DNA of 11,448 bases. Origin: an uncultured Collinsella sp. GTDB lineage: Bacteria; Actinomycetota; Coriobacteriia; Coriobacteriales; Coriobacteriaceae. The translations under genes and the position numbers were made by a program. The notes under the pieces were generated by a model. That model was not told where the DNA came from. It did no database searches and worked only from the letters and a program-made list of their open reading frames with translations. Below, piece after piece: positions 1 to 6,123 of this stretch; position 1 is the stretch's first letter, and each line of letters begins with the position of its first letter. The stretch is from assembly GCA_902494935.1 (NCBI GenBank), contig CABUVH010000047.1:1-11448 (forward strand). Reading direction: 5' to 3'.

Positions 1-592
1 CGAGGACGTCGAACTCGCGAGCCGTGAGTGCGATGGGCGAGCCGCCGACCGTGACTTCGCGGCGGTTGGGGTCGAGCGCAACCGAGTCAACGGTAAGCGC
101 GGCGGGGGAGGGCGCGGCAGCGGTCTGGGCCGTGTCGGTTGCCGGGGACATTGTGGCGATACCGGCGGCCGTGCTGCTCGCTACGCCAGCCCCGGCGCCG
201 GCGCCGCCAACGCCCGAAGCCGCCCGCACGGCCTCCGAGCGCTTCAGCGCCACGCGGATCCGTGCGAACAGCTCCTCGATCGCAAACGGCTTGGTCAGGT
301 AGTCGTCGGCGCCGGCATCGAGCCCGGCAACCTTATCCATCACGGCATCGCGCGCGGTGACCATGATCACCGGCACGTCCTTGTGCTTGCGGACACGCCG
401 CAGGACCTCCATGCCGTTGAGCTGCGGCAACAGCACATCGAGCAGAATCAGATCGTAGTCGCGCTCCAGTGCCAGGTCCACGGCGGTGCGGCCGTCGGCG
501 GCGTGCTCCACCTGGTAGCCCTCGTGCTCCAGCTCGAGCGTCACAAAGCGGGCGATTTTCTCCTCGTCCTCTACGATCAGGATCCGTGCCAT
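1..592 (-). CDS. OmpR/PhoB-family response regulator (C-terminus cut by window edge)
   Basis: This is a DNA-binding response regulator of a two-component system. From the ATG at 592, 197 codons are visible before the window ends. The receiver domain covers residues 1-118. It has the acidic pocket E8-D9, phospho-acceptor D52 in LLDVLLP, conserved T79 (MVTAR) and K101 (LTKPF). From about 121 to 165 runs a long low-complexity linker rich in Ala, Gly, Ser and Pro. The winged-helix domain then begins (LTVDSVALDPNRREVTV, then LTAREFDVL), and its recognition helix lies outside the window. Canonical family members have a linker of only about 5-20 residues, so this one is unusually long. A purine-rich GACGGGGGC stretch lies just upstream of the ATG. 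The gene follows the DUF4342-like gene by 18 bp and so is probably cotranscribed with it. A histidine kinase probably follows further left, which I infer from family habit only. The family call is secure. The input signal and targets are unknown. Confidence 0.93.
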   Translation of the reverse strand, partial: MARILIVEDEEKIARFVTLELEHEGYQVEHAADGRTAVDLALERDYDLILLDVLLPQLNGMEVLRRVRKHKDVPVIMVTARDAVMDKVAGLDAGADDYLTKPFAIEELFARIRVALKRSEAVRAASGVGGAGAGAGVASSTAAGIATMSPATDTAQTAAAPSPAALTVDSVALDPNRREVTVGGSPIALTAREFDVL

Positions 593-610
593 GCGTGCCC
601 CCGTCTGCGA

Positions 611-1153
611 TTACTTGTCGTCGTTGAGATTTTGCTTGATGTCGTCCGCGGCGTCGGCGGCGTGATTCATAAGGTTGTTGATGCTGCCGGGCACGTCGCC
701 GTCGCTGTCGATGCGGTAGCGCATGCCAAAGAACAGGCCAATCAGCATCAGCCATATCGTGGCGCCCCAGGCAAACAGTGCGACGATGGGAATCAGGATG
801 GGGATGTTGAGGATGATCGCATCGCGGCGCGTGGCGATAAACTTGGTGTCCAGGCTCAGGCGGAAGAGTTTTTTGAGGTACTCCCACACGCTGTCCATCT
901 TCTTGGAGAAGTCGGTCTTTTCGCTCGACTTTTCGTAGGCGGCTTGCGCGGCGACCATCTCGGCCGAGGGCTCGCCGACTGGCGCGGACTCGGTGGCGGC
1001 GTGCGCCGACGTGGTCTGCGTCTTGCCCTGCGACTCGAGCCAAATGATGGCATCCAAAACGTTGCCGTCGGCAGCGTCGAGCGCCGCCTTGGCGTCGGTG
1101 TAGCTCACGTTGCACTTGGTGCGGATGGTTTCAACTTTTTCGAGGTCGTCCAT
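611..1153 (-). CDS. UBA-like / DUF4342-type membrane protein
   Basis: This 180-residue protein has unknown function. Residues 1-42 (VETIRTKCNVSYTDAKAAL, then DGNVLDAIIWLE) look like the three-helix UBA-like fold seen at the N-terminus of EF-Ts and in DUF4342 proteins. Residues 43-85 form a polar, Ala/Ser/Glu-rich linker. Residues 86-149 match the DUF4342 layout: a basic amphipathic stretch (WEYLKKLFRLSLDTKF), then two short hydrophobic segments at about 112-128 and 130-144, probably a membrane hairpin. The C-terminal tail is acidic and polar. The start is ATG at 1153, with AAAGGA about 8 nt upstream on the minus strand. It is the first gene of an operon with the response regulator (18-bp gap). 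That pairing suggests a membrane-associated accessory or stress role, but this is inference. The DUF4342 assignment is from recalled pattern and not from a search. Confidence 0.82.
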   Translation of the reverse strand: MDDLEKVETIRTKCNVSYTDAKAALDAADGNVLDAIIWLESQGKTQTTSAHAATESAPVGEPSAEMVAAQAAYEKSSEKTDFSKKMDSVWEYLKKLFRLSLDTKFIATRRDAIILNIPILIPIVALFAWGATIWLMLIGLFFGMRYRIDSDGDVPGSINNLMNHAADAADDIKQNLNDDK

Positions 1154-1271
1154 GACCTGTCCTTTCGTTCGATGGGCGCGACGCCGGGTGATCTGCCCGG
1201 GCGCGAGCGTTGCGTTCGGCGGCCTGCGTTGCGCGGTGCCGCCCCGCCCTCGGTCGAACTCTATAGTGCAG

Positions 1272-1299
1272 GTTATAGATTAAGCGATTCTTGAGCCAA
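1272..1299 (-). promoter_or_regulatory. Putative sigma70-type promoter of the DUF4342-like/regulator operon
   Basis: On the minus strand, TTGGCT (1299-1294; 4 of 6 consensus positions) and TATAAC (1277-1272; 5 of 6) are separated by 16 bp. The predicted start site is near 1265. That gives a leader of about 110 nt before the ATG at 1153. The site lies in an AT-richer patch of an otherwise GC-rich gap. It is a sequence match only. Confidence 0.45.
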
Positions 1300-1495
1300 G
1301 ATTAATGTTGGATGAGTTTTTGGGTAGCGGTGGGAAAAGTATTAGACCTCGATAGCGGGGGATGTGGTGCCGGTGCAAAACGGCGTCAAAGGTTGGTCGA
1401 GCAGGCGGTTTCTCCATTGATGTCCGCACGACATGTGACACTTACCCTGCCGATCCGTTCTGTCGCGGCGGCATGTATCTGAACAACGACCCTCT

Positions 1496-1501
1496 AAGGA
1501 G
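1496..1501 (+). promoter_or_regulatory. Ribosome binding site fixing the start of the 79-aa gene
   Basis: AAGGAG ends 10 nt before the ATG at 1512. The longer frame, opening at an ATG at 1362, has no Shine-Dalgarno sequence at a usable distance. The shorter protein is therefore preferred. Confidence 0.6.
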
Positions 1502-1511
1502 TTCGATACCG

Positions 1512-1751
1512 ATGAGTGACAACGCAAAGCATCTCGCAAAGAAGTGCGTAAAGGACGCGGGGCCGTGCCTCGCGCTGTGCGTAGCCGGCGCAGCGGTCGC
1601 GCTGCTGGCTGTTCTGGGGCCATTCGACGTGCTCCGAAGTGCCGTCTCTCTACACATTAGCATGGCCCTTGCCGGCGCCATGATGACCGGCGGCGTGCTC
1701 GATCTGGTTTTTTGGGTGCTCGATCCGTTTGGATGGAAGAACGAGGGGTAG
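1512..1751 (+). CDS. Small membrane protein of unknown function, 79 aa
   Basis: I do not recognise this protein. It has a short basic N-terminus (MSDNAKHLAKKCVKDAG). Two hydrophobic segments follow, at about 17-37 (PCLALCVAGAAVALLAVLG) and about 49-70 (ISMALAGAMMTGGVLDLVFW), and a short tail ends in DPFGWKNEG. The protein is probably a two-pass membrane hairpin. Three cysteines (C12, C19, C23) sit at the entry to the first segment. The start at 1512 is chosen from the AAGGAG 10 nt upstream. The frame could be opened at 1362, but that extension is cysteine-rich, low quality and lacks a ribosome binding site. The phosphoesterase gene begins 85 bp downstream, so a shared transcript is possible. 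Nothing in the sequence indicates a function. Confidence 0.6.
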   Translation: MSDNAKHLAKKCVKDAGPCLALCVAGAAVALLAVLGPFDVLRSAVSLHISMALAGAMMTGGVLDLVFWVLDPFGWKNEG

Positions 1752-1836
1752 GCCCCAAAGGATGGGAGGGCTGGAACGGTTAGCTTAGTGATCGTGCAGA
1801 ATGTGGGCTAGCGACTTACAGGGAAGTGGTAATCCG

Positions 1837-2562
1837 ATGACGGTCTATGTGACGGGCGATATTCACGGCGGCGTCGACATGCAAAAGCTGCGCGACTGGG
1901 ATCTTGGGGATAGTTTGACGAGTGATGACTATCTGATTGTCGCGGGCGACTTTGGCTTTCCGTGGGATTTCTCTGCCGAGGAGTGCGCCGATATCGCTTG
2001 GCTGGAGTCGCGCCCCTATACCGTGCTGTTCGTCGACGGCAACCACGAGCGTTTCGATCACTGGGCGGAGCGTTCCATGGAGCTGTGGCACGGTGGGCTG
2101 ACGCAGCGCCTGTCGGGCACCTCTCCCATACGGCGCCTGACGCGTGGCGAGGTTTTTGAGCTCGACAACTCAACGATCTTTACTATGGGCGGTGCCACGA
2201 GCGTGGACAAGGAATACCGCATTCCGTATTCCAGCTGGTGGCCACAGGAGCTGCCGGACGAGCGCAACTTTGAGGAGGCACGGACAAAGCTCGACAGCGT
2301 GGGCTGGAAGGTCGACTACGTAATCACCCACACCTGCTCTACGCACATGCTTTCGCCCACGCTCTATCCGGCGCCCGGCTGGGATTGCCCCGGCGTTGAT
2401 CGACTTACGGCGTTTTTCGATGAGCTGGAAGATCGCTTGGACTACAAGCGCTGGTACTACGGCCATTTTCATCGCGACGCCAACCCGGCCGAGCGCCATA
2501 CCGTGCTCTACGACTGCATCGTTCGCCTGGGCGACGAACTTCAACCCTGGGATGTTGCGTAG
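1837..2562 (+). CDS. Calcineurin-like metallophosphoesterase
   Basis: This is a predicted cytoplasmic, dinuclear-metal phosphoesterase of 241 residues. All family metal-site motifs are present in order: GDIHG (D8, H10), GDFG (D38), GNHE (N69, H70), THTCS (H165) and GHFH (H210, H212). No signal peptide or membrane segment is visible, and the core motifs span nearly the whole protein, so there is no added domain. The start is ATG 1837, preceded by AGGGAAG about 10 nt upstream. An in-frame ATG at 1801 would add 12 residues before the first beta strand and is less likely. The substrate cannot be read from the sequence, because related folds hydrolyse phosphoproteins, nucleotides and phosphodiesters. 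The gene is convergent with the GluQRS gene and ends 15 bp from it, with no room for a terminator between them. Confidence 0.9.
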   Translation: MTVYVTGDIHGGVDMQKLRDWDLGDSLTSDDYLIVAGDFGFPWDFSAEECADIAWLESRPYTVLFVDGNHERFDHWAERSMELWHGGLTQRLSGTSPIRRLTRGEVFELDNSTIFTMGGATSVDKEYRIPYSSWWPQELPDERNFEEARTKLDSVGWKVDYVITHTCSTHMLSPTLYPAPGWDCPGVDRLTAFFDELEDRLDYKRWYYGHFHRDANPAERHTVLYDCIVRLGDELQPWDVA

Positions 2563-2577
2563 GGGCGGAGTGAGCGG

Positions 2578-3582
2578 CTACTCGGCTGTTATGGCGATGT
2601 TCTCCCGGTGCGCGTGGATAACATCCCAGCTAAAGTGCTCGACCAATTGCTCGGCGGTGCGCGGCGTGGTGTCCGGCGCGATGCCTGTTTGCCCGGCGAG
2701 CCAGCCCAGCAGTGCCTCGGATGTGCCAAAGCGAGCGCGGAGCTCGCCCAGGTCCAGATCGCGGTCGCGCTTGGAAAGGCGGCGGCCGTCCGGTGACATG
2801 AGCAGCGGAATATGTGCGTAGTGCGGAGTGGGAAGTCCCAGCAGATGCTGCAGATAGATCTGGCGCGGCGTGGAGCCAAGCAGGTCGCATCCGCGTACGA
2901 TCTCGGTAACACCCATGGCGGCGTCATCGACCACCACGGCCAGCTGATAGGCAAACACGCCGTCGCTGCGGCGCACCAAAAAGTCGCCGCACTCGGTGGC
3001 GAGCGCTTCGCATTGGGCACCATACGTGCGGTCCACGAATTCGACCACATCGTCTGCGAGGTCGTCGACGGCGGGCACGCGCAGGCGCGTGGCCGGGGCG
3101 CGCAGGGCACTGCGGCGGGCGACCTCCTCGGCAGAAAGGCCTCTGCAGGCGCCACGGTAGATGGGCGTGCCGTCGCTGGCATGCGGCGCGCTTGCGGTGT
3201 GGAGCTCGGCGCGCGTGCAAAAACAGGGGTAGGTGAGGCCGGCGTCCTGCAGCTGGTGCAGGGCGTCCTCGTACAGATCCAGGCGATCGTGCTGGTAGTA
3301 GGGGCCTTCGTCCCACTCCAGTCCCAGCCAGGCTAGGTCGTCGATGAGCTGGGCGGCAAGTTCCGGGCGCTTACAGCGATTGTCCAGGTCCTCGATGCGC
3401 AACACGATGCTGCCGCCCTGGCTGCGGGCCGAAAGCCATGCGCACAGGCAGCTGAACACGTTGCCCAGGTGCATACGGCCCGAGGGCGACGGGGCAAAGC
3501 GGCCCACGACGGGGGCGGAGGCGGGCTGCGTCGTTAGCGCGTCCGCGGCGGGCGTTGCTATGTTGCGTGCGTTGATATCCAT
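2578..3582 (-). CDS. gluQRS: Glutamyl-queuosine tRNA(Asp) synthetase
   Basis: This enzyme activates glutamate with ATP and attaches it to the queuosine base at position 34 of tRNA(Asp). It is a truncated GluRS paralogue without an anticodon-binding domain. The 334-residue length fits (the E. coli protein is about 300 aa; full GluRS is about 470). Visible class I marks are the HIGH-type motif in FAPSPSGRMHLGN (H38-G40), RIEDLD (62-67), and a zinc site of C120-x-C122, Y142 and C146. VTEIVRGCDLL (225-235) and the KMSKS-type LSKRD (269-273) follow. An N-terminal extension of about 25 residues precedes the catalytic core. ATG 3582 is preferred over GTG 3606 because a perfect -10 box lies inside the extra eight codons, which suggests a leaderless transcript. 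No queuosine synthesis gene is nearby. The tRNA-modifying role follows from the family. Confidence 0.92.
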   Translation of the reverse strand: MDINARNIATPAADALTTQPASAPVVGRFAPSPSGRMHLGNVFSCLCAWLSARSQGGSIVLRIEDLDNRCKRPELAAQLIDDLAWLGLEWDEGPYYQHDRLDLYEDALHQLQDAGLTYPCFCTRAELHTASAPHASDGTPIYRGACRGLSAEEVARRSALRAPATRLRVPAVDDLADDVVEFVDRTYGAQCEALATECGDFLVRRSDGVFAYQLAVVVDDAAMGVTEIVRGCDLLGSTPRQIYLQHLLGLPTPHYAHIPLLMSPDGRRLSKRDRDLDLGELRARFGTSEALLGWLAGQTGIAPDTTPRTAEQLVEHFSWDVIHAHRENIAITAE

Positions 3583-3589
3583 GCGGACG

Positions 3590-3595
3590 AGTATA
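3590..3595 (-). promoter_or_regulatory. Putative -10 box of gluQRS (leaderless start)
   Basis: TATACT on the minus strand (5 of 6 consensus positions) ends 7 bp before the ATG at 3582. The expected transcription start would therefore fall at or next to the A of the start codon. No Shine-Dalgarno sequence is present upstream of either candidate start. No good -35 hexamer sits at 16-18 bp. GTGACG at 3622-3617 is present, but its 21-bp spacer is too long. Confidence 0.45.
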
Positions 3596-3718
3596 GCGCG
3601 GGGCACGAAGGGGAGGCGTCACTGTGGTCCGCAAGTTATCGAGGCCCCGCATTGCGTATAGCGGGCCGCAGGCTCGGTGCTTTGGTTCCTGTCCATCAAC
3701 TCGGCACCTTAGACGACA

Positions 3719-3754
3719 GAACCCCCGGCAGCTCTTCGCAACTGCCGGGGGTTC
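3719..3754. repeat. Perfect 13-bp inverted repeat (orphan hairpin)
   Basis: GAACCCCCGGCAG (3719-3731) and CTGCCGGGGGTTC (3742-3754) pair perfectly around a 10-nt loop. No U-tract follows on the plus strand, and only a weakly U-rich stretch follows on the minus strand. No annotated gene runs into it on either strand: gluQRS starts to its left and the DUF2207 gene to its right. It has terminator-grade stability but nothing obvious to terminate. Confidence 0.75.
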
Positions 3755-3780
3755 CGCGGAAAAGGGGGACATGATCCTCA

Positions 3781-3830
3781 AGCGAACGGCAAAGGGGCAA
3801 ACCGTTTTCGCTCAATTGCTTTATGCCCCT
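3781..3830 (+). other. Two interleaved stems (possible pseudoknot or alternative hairpins)
   Basis: AGCGAACGG (3781-3789) can pair with CCGTTTTCGCT (3802-3812) with a two-base bulge. AGGGGCA (3793-3799) can pair perfectly with TGCCCCT (3824-3830). The arms alternate A-B-A'-B', the layout of an H-type pseudoknot or of mutually exclusive hairpins. Chance pairing in GC-rich DNA is possible. Confidence 0.3.
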
Positions 3831-3936
3831 CGGCTGGCGGCTCAATCAGCGCATGTCGCGCCCACACAAAGCCGCTACACCTGTGACGGAGCTATGAAGT
3901 GGTATCTATTGCTGGCGCGGGACTCGGCCAAAGAGC

Positions 3937-3978
3937 GTTCCAAACGACTAGTCATTTAAGAACGTCCCCAATGACTAG
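3937..3978 (-). repeat. Palindromic intergenic repeat, copy A
   Basis: This contains a 31-bp core (3948-3978) that matches the reverse complement of copy B (6135-6165) at 29 of 31 positions. Its outer ends are CTAGTCA and TGACTAG, giving two GACTAG motifs 27 bp apart. The left side forms an imperfect hairpin centred on GACTAGTC (GTTC at 3937-3940 with GAAC at 3960-3963). The half-element ACGTCCCCAAT follows on the right without its partner arm. It resembles REP/BIME-type elements in size and structure. No transposase is present in the window. Confidence 0.75.
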
Positions 3979-4085
3979 CTGCTGGCGGCGGGCGTAACTT
4001 TTGTCCCAATTGACGCCCCGCTTGCCTAGACGGTCGTGTCGTACGCTCGCAAACGTGGGACAATAACGCTGTTGGTACCACAGAT

Positions 4086-4090
4086 AAAGG
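4086..4090 (+). promoter_or_regulatory. Ribosome binding site fixing the DUF2207 gene start
   Basis: AAAGG (extended AAAGGATG) ends 8 nt before ATG 4099. The protein from that ATG begins with a classical signal peptide. The longer frame opens at GTG 4036 and has no such site. Confidence 0.6.
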
Positions 4091-4098
4091 ATGTGCCC

Positions 4099-6042
4099 AT
4101 GAACACCCTCGCCGCCAAAGTCAGCCGGCAGCGCCGCCCGTTTGCGCGATTTGCTTCCGTCTGCGCACTCGTCGCGCTTGCATTGCTGCTACTGCCCGCC
4201 GCCGCACACGCCGACGGTTATTCCATGACCCAGACCTATATCAGTGCCACGGTTGAGGCCGATGGATCGCTGACCGTTGTCGAGGGACGCCAGTTTGATT
4301 TCGACGACGACATCAACGGCGTGTTTTGGGAGATCAATACGGGCGCCAACCAGCAGGGCGGCACGGCGGGCGTCGATGTGCTGAGTGTCGAGGAAGAGGA
4401 CACCGCGTTTAACAAAGTCGATAGCGCGAACAAGGGCGACTCTGGCGTCTATACGGTCGAGCAGACCGGTGACGGCGTAAGGATTAAGGTGTTCAGCCCT
4501 CACGAGAGCGGCGACAGCGCGACCTATTACGTGAGCTATACCATGACCGGTGCGGTTATGAACTGGGCCGATACCGCCGAGCTCTACTGGAAGTTTGTGG
4601 GCGACGGCTGGTCTGCGGATTCCGATGACGTCGAGATGGAAGTGCGCTTCGCAAATGCCACTGCCGGGACGGCGGCCGTCAAAGGCGATAACTTCCGCGC
4701 ATGGGGCCACGGTCCGCTGACGGGCGACGTGTCGCTCGATGCGGACGAACCCATGGTCACCTATACCATTCCCTGCGTGCATCAGGGCGAATTCGCCGAG
4801 GCACGCATCGCCTTCCCTAGCGACTGGGTGCCGCAGCTTGCCGCTTCGGGCGAAGAGCGCATGTCAACGATCCTGAGCGAAGAGAAGGAATGGGCCGACG
4901 AAGCTAACGCCCGCCGCGCTCACGCTCGCATGATTGCCAATGCACTTGCCGTGCTAAGTGTTGTTGCGGCGGTGGCCTTTACCGGCACAATCGTTATGCT
5001 CAAGCTGCGCAAGCGCAAGCCCAAGCCGTTTTTCCAGGACGAATATTTCCGCGATGTGCCTTCGGCCGACCATCCCGCCGTGCTTTCGGCCCTCATGAGC
5101 TGGAACGAGGTGCCCGATCAGGCATATATCGCCACGCTTATGAAGCTCACCGACGACCGTGTGATCAAGCTGGAGCAGGCGACCGTGACCAAGGCCAAGA
5201 AGGGTCTGTTGGGGCGTGAAAAAGAAGAGCAGACGTATCGCGTGACGGTGAGTGATGCGGGCTGGAAGTCGGCCAAGGGCATTGACCACATGGTGCTCAA
5301 GGTCTTCTTTGCCGGTGCTAAGCCTGACGAGAACGGTGACCGTTCGCGCACGTTCGACGAGCTGCAGCACTACGTCAAGCAGCACGCTACACCCGTGGGT
5401 GATAAGCTCGAGGACTATCAGAACACCGTTAAGGGCAAGCTGGCCGATAGCGAGTACGTTGCCTCGGACGGCATTGTTGCAATGGTGTTTTGCCTGGTTC
5501 TTGGTATCCTGATTGCCTTTGTTCCCGTGGGATCCATCTTCTTTACCGATGGCGCACAGGCGAACATTACCGCCGCGGTTATCTCGGTGCCGATTGTGCT
5601 GGTGGGTATCGGCGTGGGCCTTACGTTCCGCCGCTTTACGCCGGAGGGCGCCGAGGTGGCGGCTCGCTGCAAGGCACTTAAGCATTGGCTCGAGGACTTC
5701 ACGCGTCTAAAGGAAGCCGTCCCCGGCGATCTGGTACTGTGGAACAAGCTGCTGGTGATGGGCGTGGCGCTGGGCGTTTCCAAGGAAGTGCTGCGTCAGC
5801 TTGCCGAGGCCGTGCCGCCCGAGGTGCGCGAGGCCGACGGCTTCTATGACAATTATCCCTGCTACTGGTGGTACTACCATCATTACGGTACCGAGTCCCC
5901 GCTCGATTCATTCGATGACGTGTATCACGAGACCATCCGTGAGCTGGCGTCGAGTTCCGATAGCTCGAGCGGCGGCGGCGGTGGCGGCTTCTCGGGCAGC
6001 GGCGGAGGCGGCGTCGGCGGAGGCGGCGGCGGAACGTTCTAG
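4099..6042 (+). CDS. DUF2207 family secreted/membrane protein with Gly-rich tail
   Basis: This 647-residue envelope protein has unknown biochemical function. Residues 1-38 are a signal peptide: a basic n-region with RQRR, a long Ala/Leu core ending LLLLPAAAHA, and likely cleavage after A38. Residues 39 to about 274 are a beta-rich extracytoplasmic domain of the DUF2207 type. TM1 is at about 278-301, followed by KLRKRKPKP. A cytoplasmic domain runs to about 457. TM2 (about 459-482) and TM3 (about 490-510) form a hairpin. The conserved DUF2207 C-terminal region then starts at FTPEGAEVAARCKALKHWLE and includes VLWNKLLVMGVALGVSKEV. The tail (618-647) is Ser-rich, then almost pure Gly with Phe, which is typical of this family. 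The start is ATG 4099 with its own ribosome binding site. It appears to be a single-gene unit with a terminator 15 bp after the stop, and it is flanked by inverted copies of a palindromic repeat. Confidence 0.9.
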   Translation: MNTLAAKVSRQRRPFARFASVCALVALALLLLPAAAHADGYSMTQTYISATVEADGSLTVVEGRQFDFDDDINGVFWEINTGANQQGGTAGVDVLSVEEEDTAFNKVDSANKGDSGVYTVEQTGDGVRIKVFSPHESGDSATYYVSYTMTGAVMNWADTAELYWKFVGDGWSADSDDVEMEVRFANATAGTAAVKGDNFRAWGHGPLTGDVSLDADEPMVTYTIPCVHQGEFAEARIAFPSDWVPQLAASGEERMSTILSEEKEWADEANARRAHARMIANALAVLSVVAAVAFTGTIVMLKLRKRKPKPFFQDEYFRDVPSADHPAVLSALMSWNEVPDQAYIATLMKLTDDRVIKLEQATVTKAKKGLLGREKEEQTYRVTVSDAGWKSAKGIDHMVLKVFFAGAKPDENGDRSRTFDELQHYVKQHATPVGDKLEDYQNTVKGKLADSEYVASDGIVAMVFCLVLGILIAFVPVGSIFFTDGAQANITAAVISVPIVLVGIGVGLTFRRFTPEGAEVAARCKALKHWLEDFTRLKEAVPGDLVLWNKLLVMGVALGVSKEVLRQLAEAVPPEVREADGFYDNYPCYWWYYHHYGTESPLDSFDDVYHETIRELASSSDSSSGGGGGGFSGSGGGGVGGGGGGTF

Positions 6043-6057
6043 CGCGCTCTGATTTTT

Positions 6058-6103
6058 GGGATGGATCTTCTCCGGCGACTGCCGACGGATCCATCCCATT
6101 TTT
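6058..6103 (+). terminator. Rho-independent terminator of the DUF2207 gene
   Basis: GGGATGGATC (6058-6067) pairs perfectly with GATCCATCCC (6088-6097). An inner CGGC/GCCG hairpin sits in the loop, and an A plus five T follow (6098-6103). It begins 15 bp after the stop codon. Confidence 0.85.
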
Positions 6104-6123
6104 ATGCGCTACCTACGAAGACT

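Larger units (their letters stand above)
1154..1511. other. Intergenic region between divergent genes
   Basis: This 358-bp gap lies between the minus-strand DUF4342-like operon and the plus-strand small membrane protein gene. The left third is the GC-rich leader of the minus-strand operon and contains a GC hairpin (GGCGGC 1218-1223 with GCCGCC 1238-1243). The promoter at 1272-1299 follows. From 1300 to 1490 I see no convincing gene or RNA structure. The plus-strand frame here is an upstream extension of the 79-residue gene with no usable ribosome binding site. A weak TATTAG at about 1340 could be a -10 box for the plus strand, but I see no good -35. Confidence 0.5.
3583..4098. other. Intergenic region between divergent gluQRS and the DUF2207 gene
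   Basis: This 516-bp gap separates the start of gluQRS (minus) from the start of the DUF2207 gene (plus). It holds the gluQRS -10 box, a perfect 13-bp hairpin (3719-3754), two interleaved stems (3781-3830), one copy of a palindromic repeat (3937-3978) and the DUF2207 ribosome binding site. An open frame of 111 codons (3624-3959) crosses the hairpin and runs into the repeat. It shows no protein-like composition and is probably not a gene. I found no tRNA, SRP RNA, RNase P or tmRNA signature. No confident promoter for the DUF2207 gene is visible. The best partial match is TTGACG at 4010-4015, with no well-placed -10. Confidence 0.5.

Noticed and set aside
383..1294. Plus-strand open frame of 303 codons across the left operon
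   Set aside because: It is opposite the receiver-domain and DUF4342-like genes, both with clear motifs. No domain or ribosome binding site supports the plus-strand frame.
1362..1511. N-terminal extension of the 79-aa membrane protein
   Set aside because: No usable ribosome binding site precedes the ATG at 1362, while AAGGAG is well placed before the ATG at 1512.
3624..3959. Plus-strand frame of 111 codons between gluQRS and the DUF2207 gene
   Set aside because: It runs through a perfect 13-bp hairpin and into a palindromic repeat, lacks a ribosome binding site and shows no protein-like pattern.
4954..5685. Minus-strand frame (243 codons) inside the DUF2207 gene
   Set aside because: It is antisense to the conserved DUF2207 C-terminal region, with low-complexity His-rich composition and no supporting signals.
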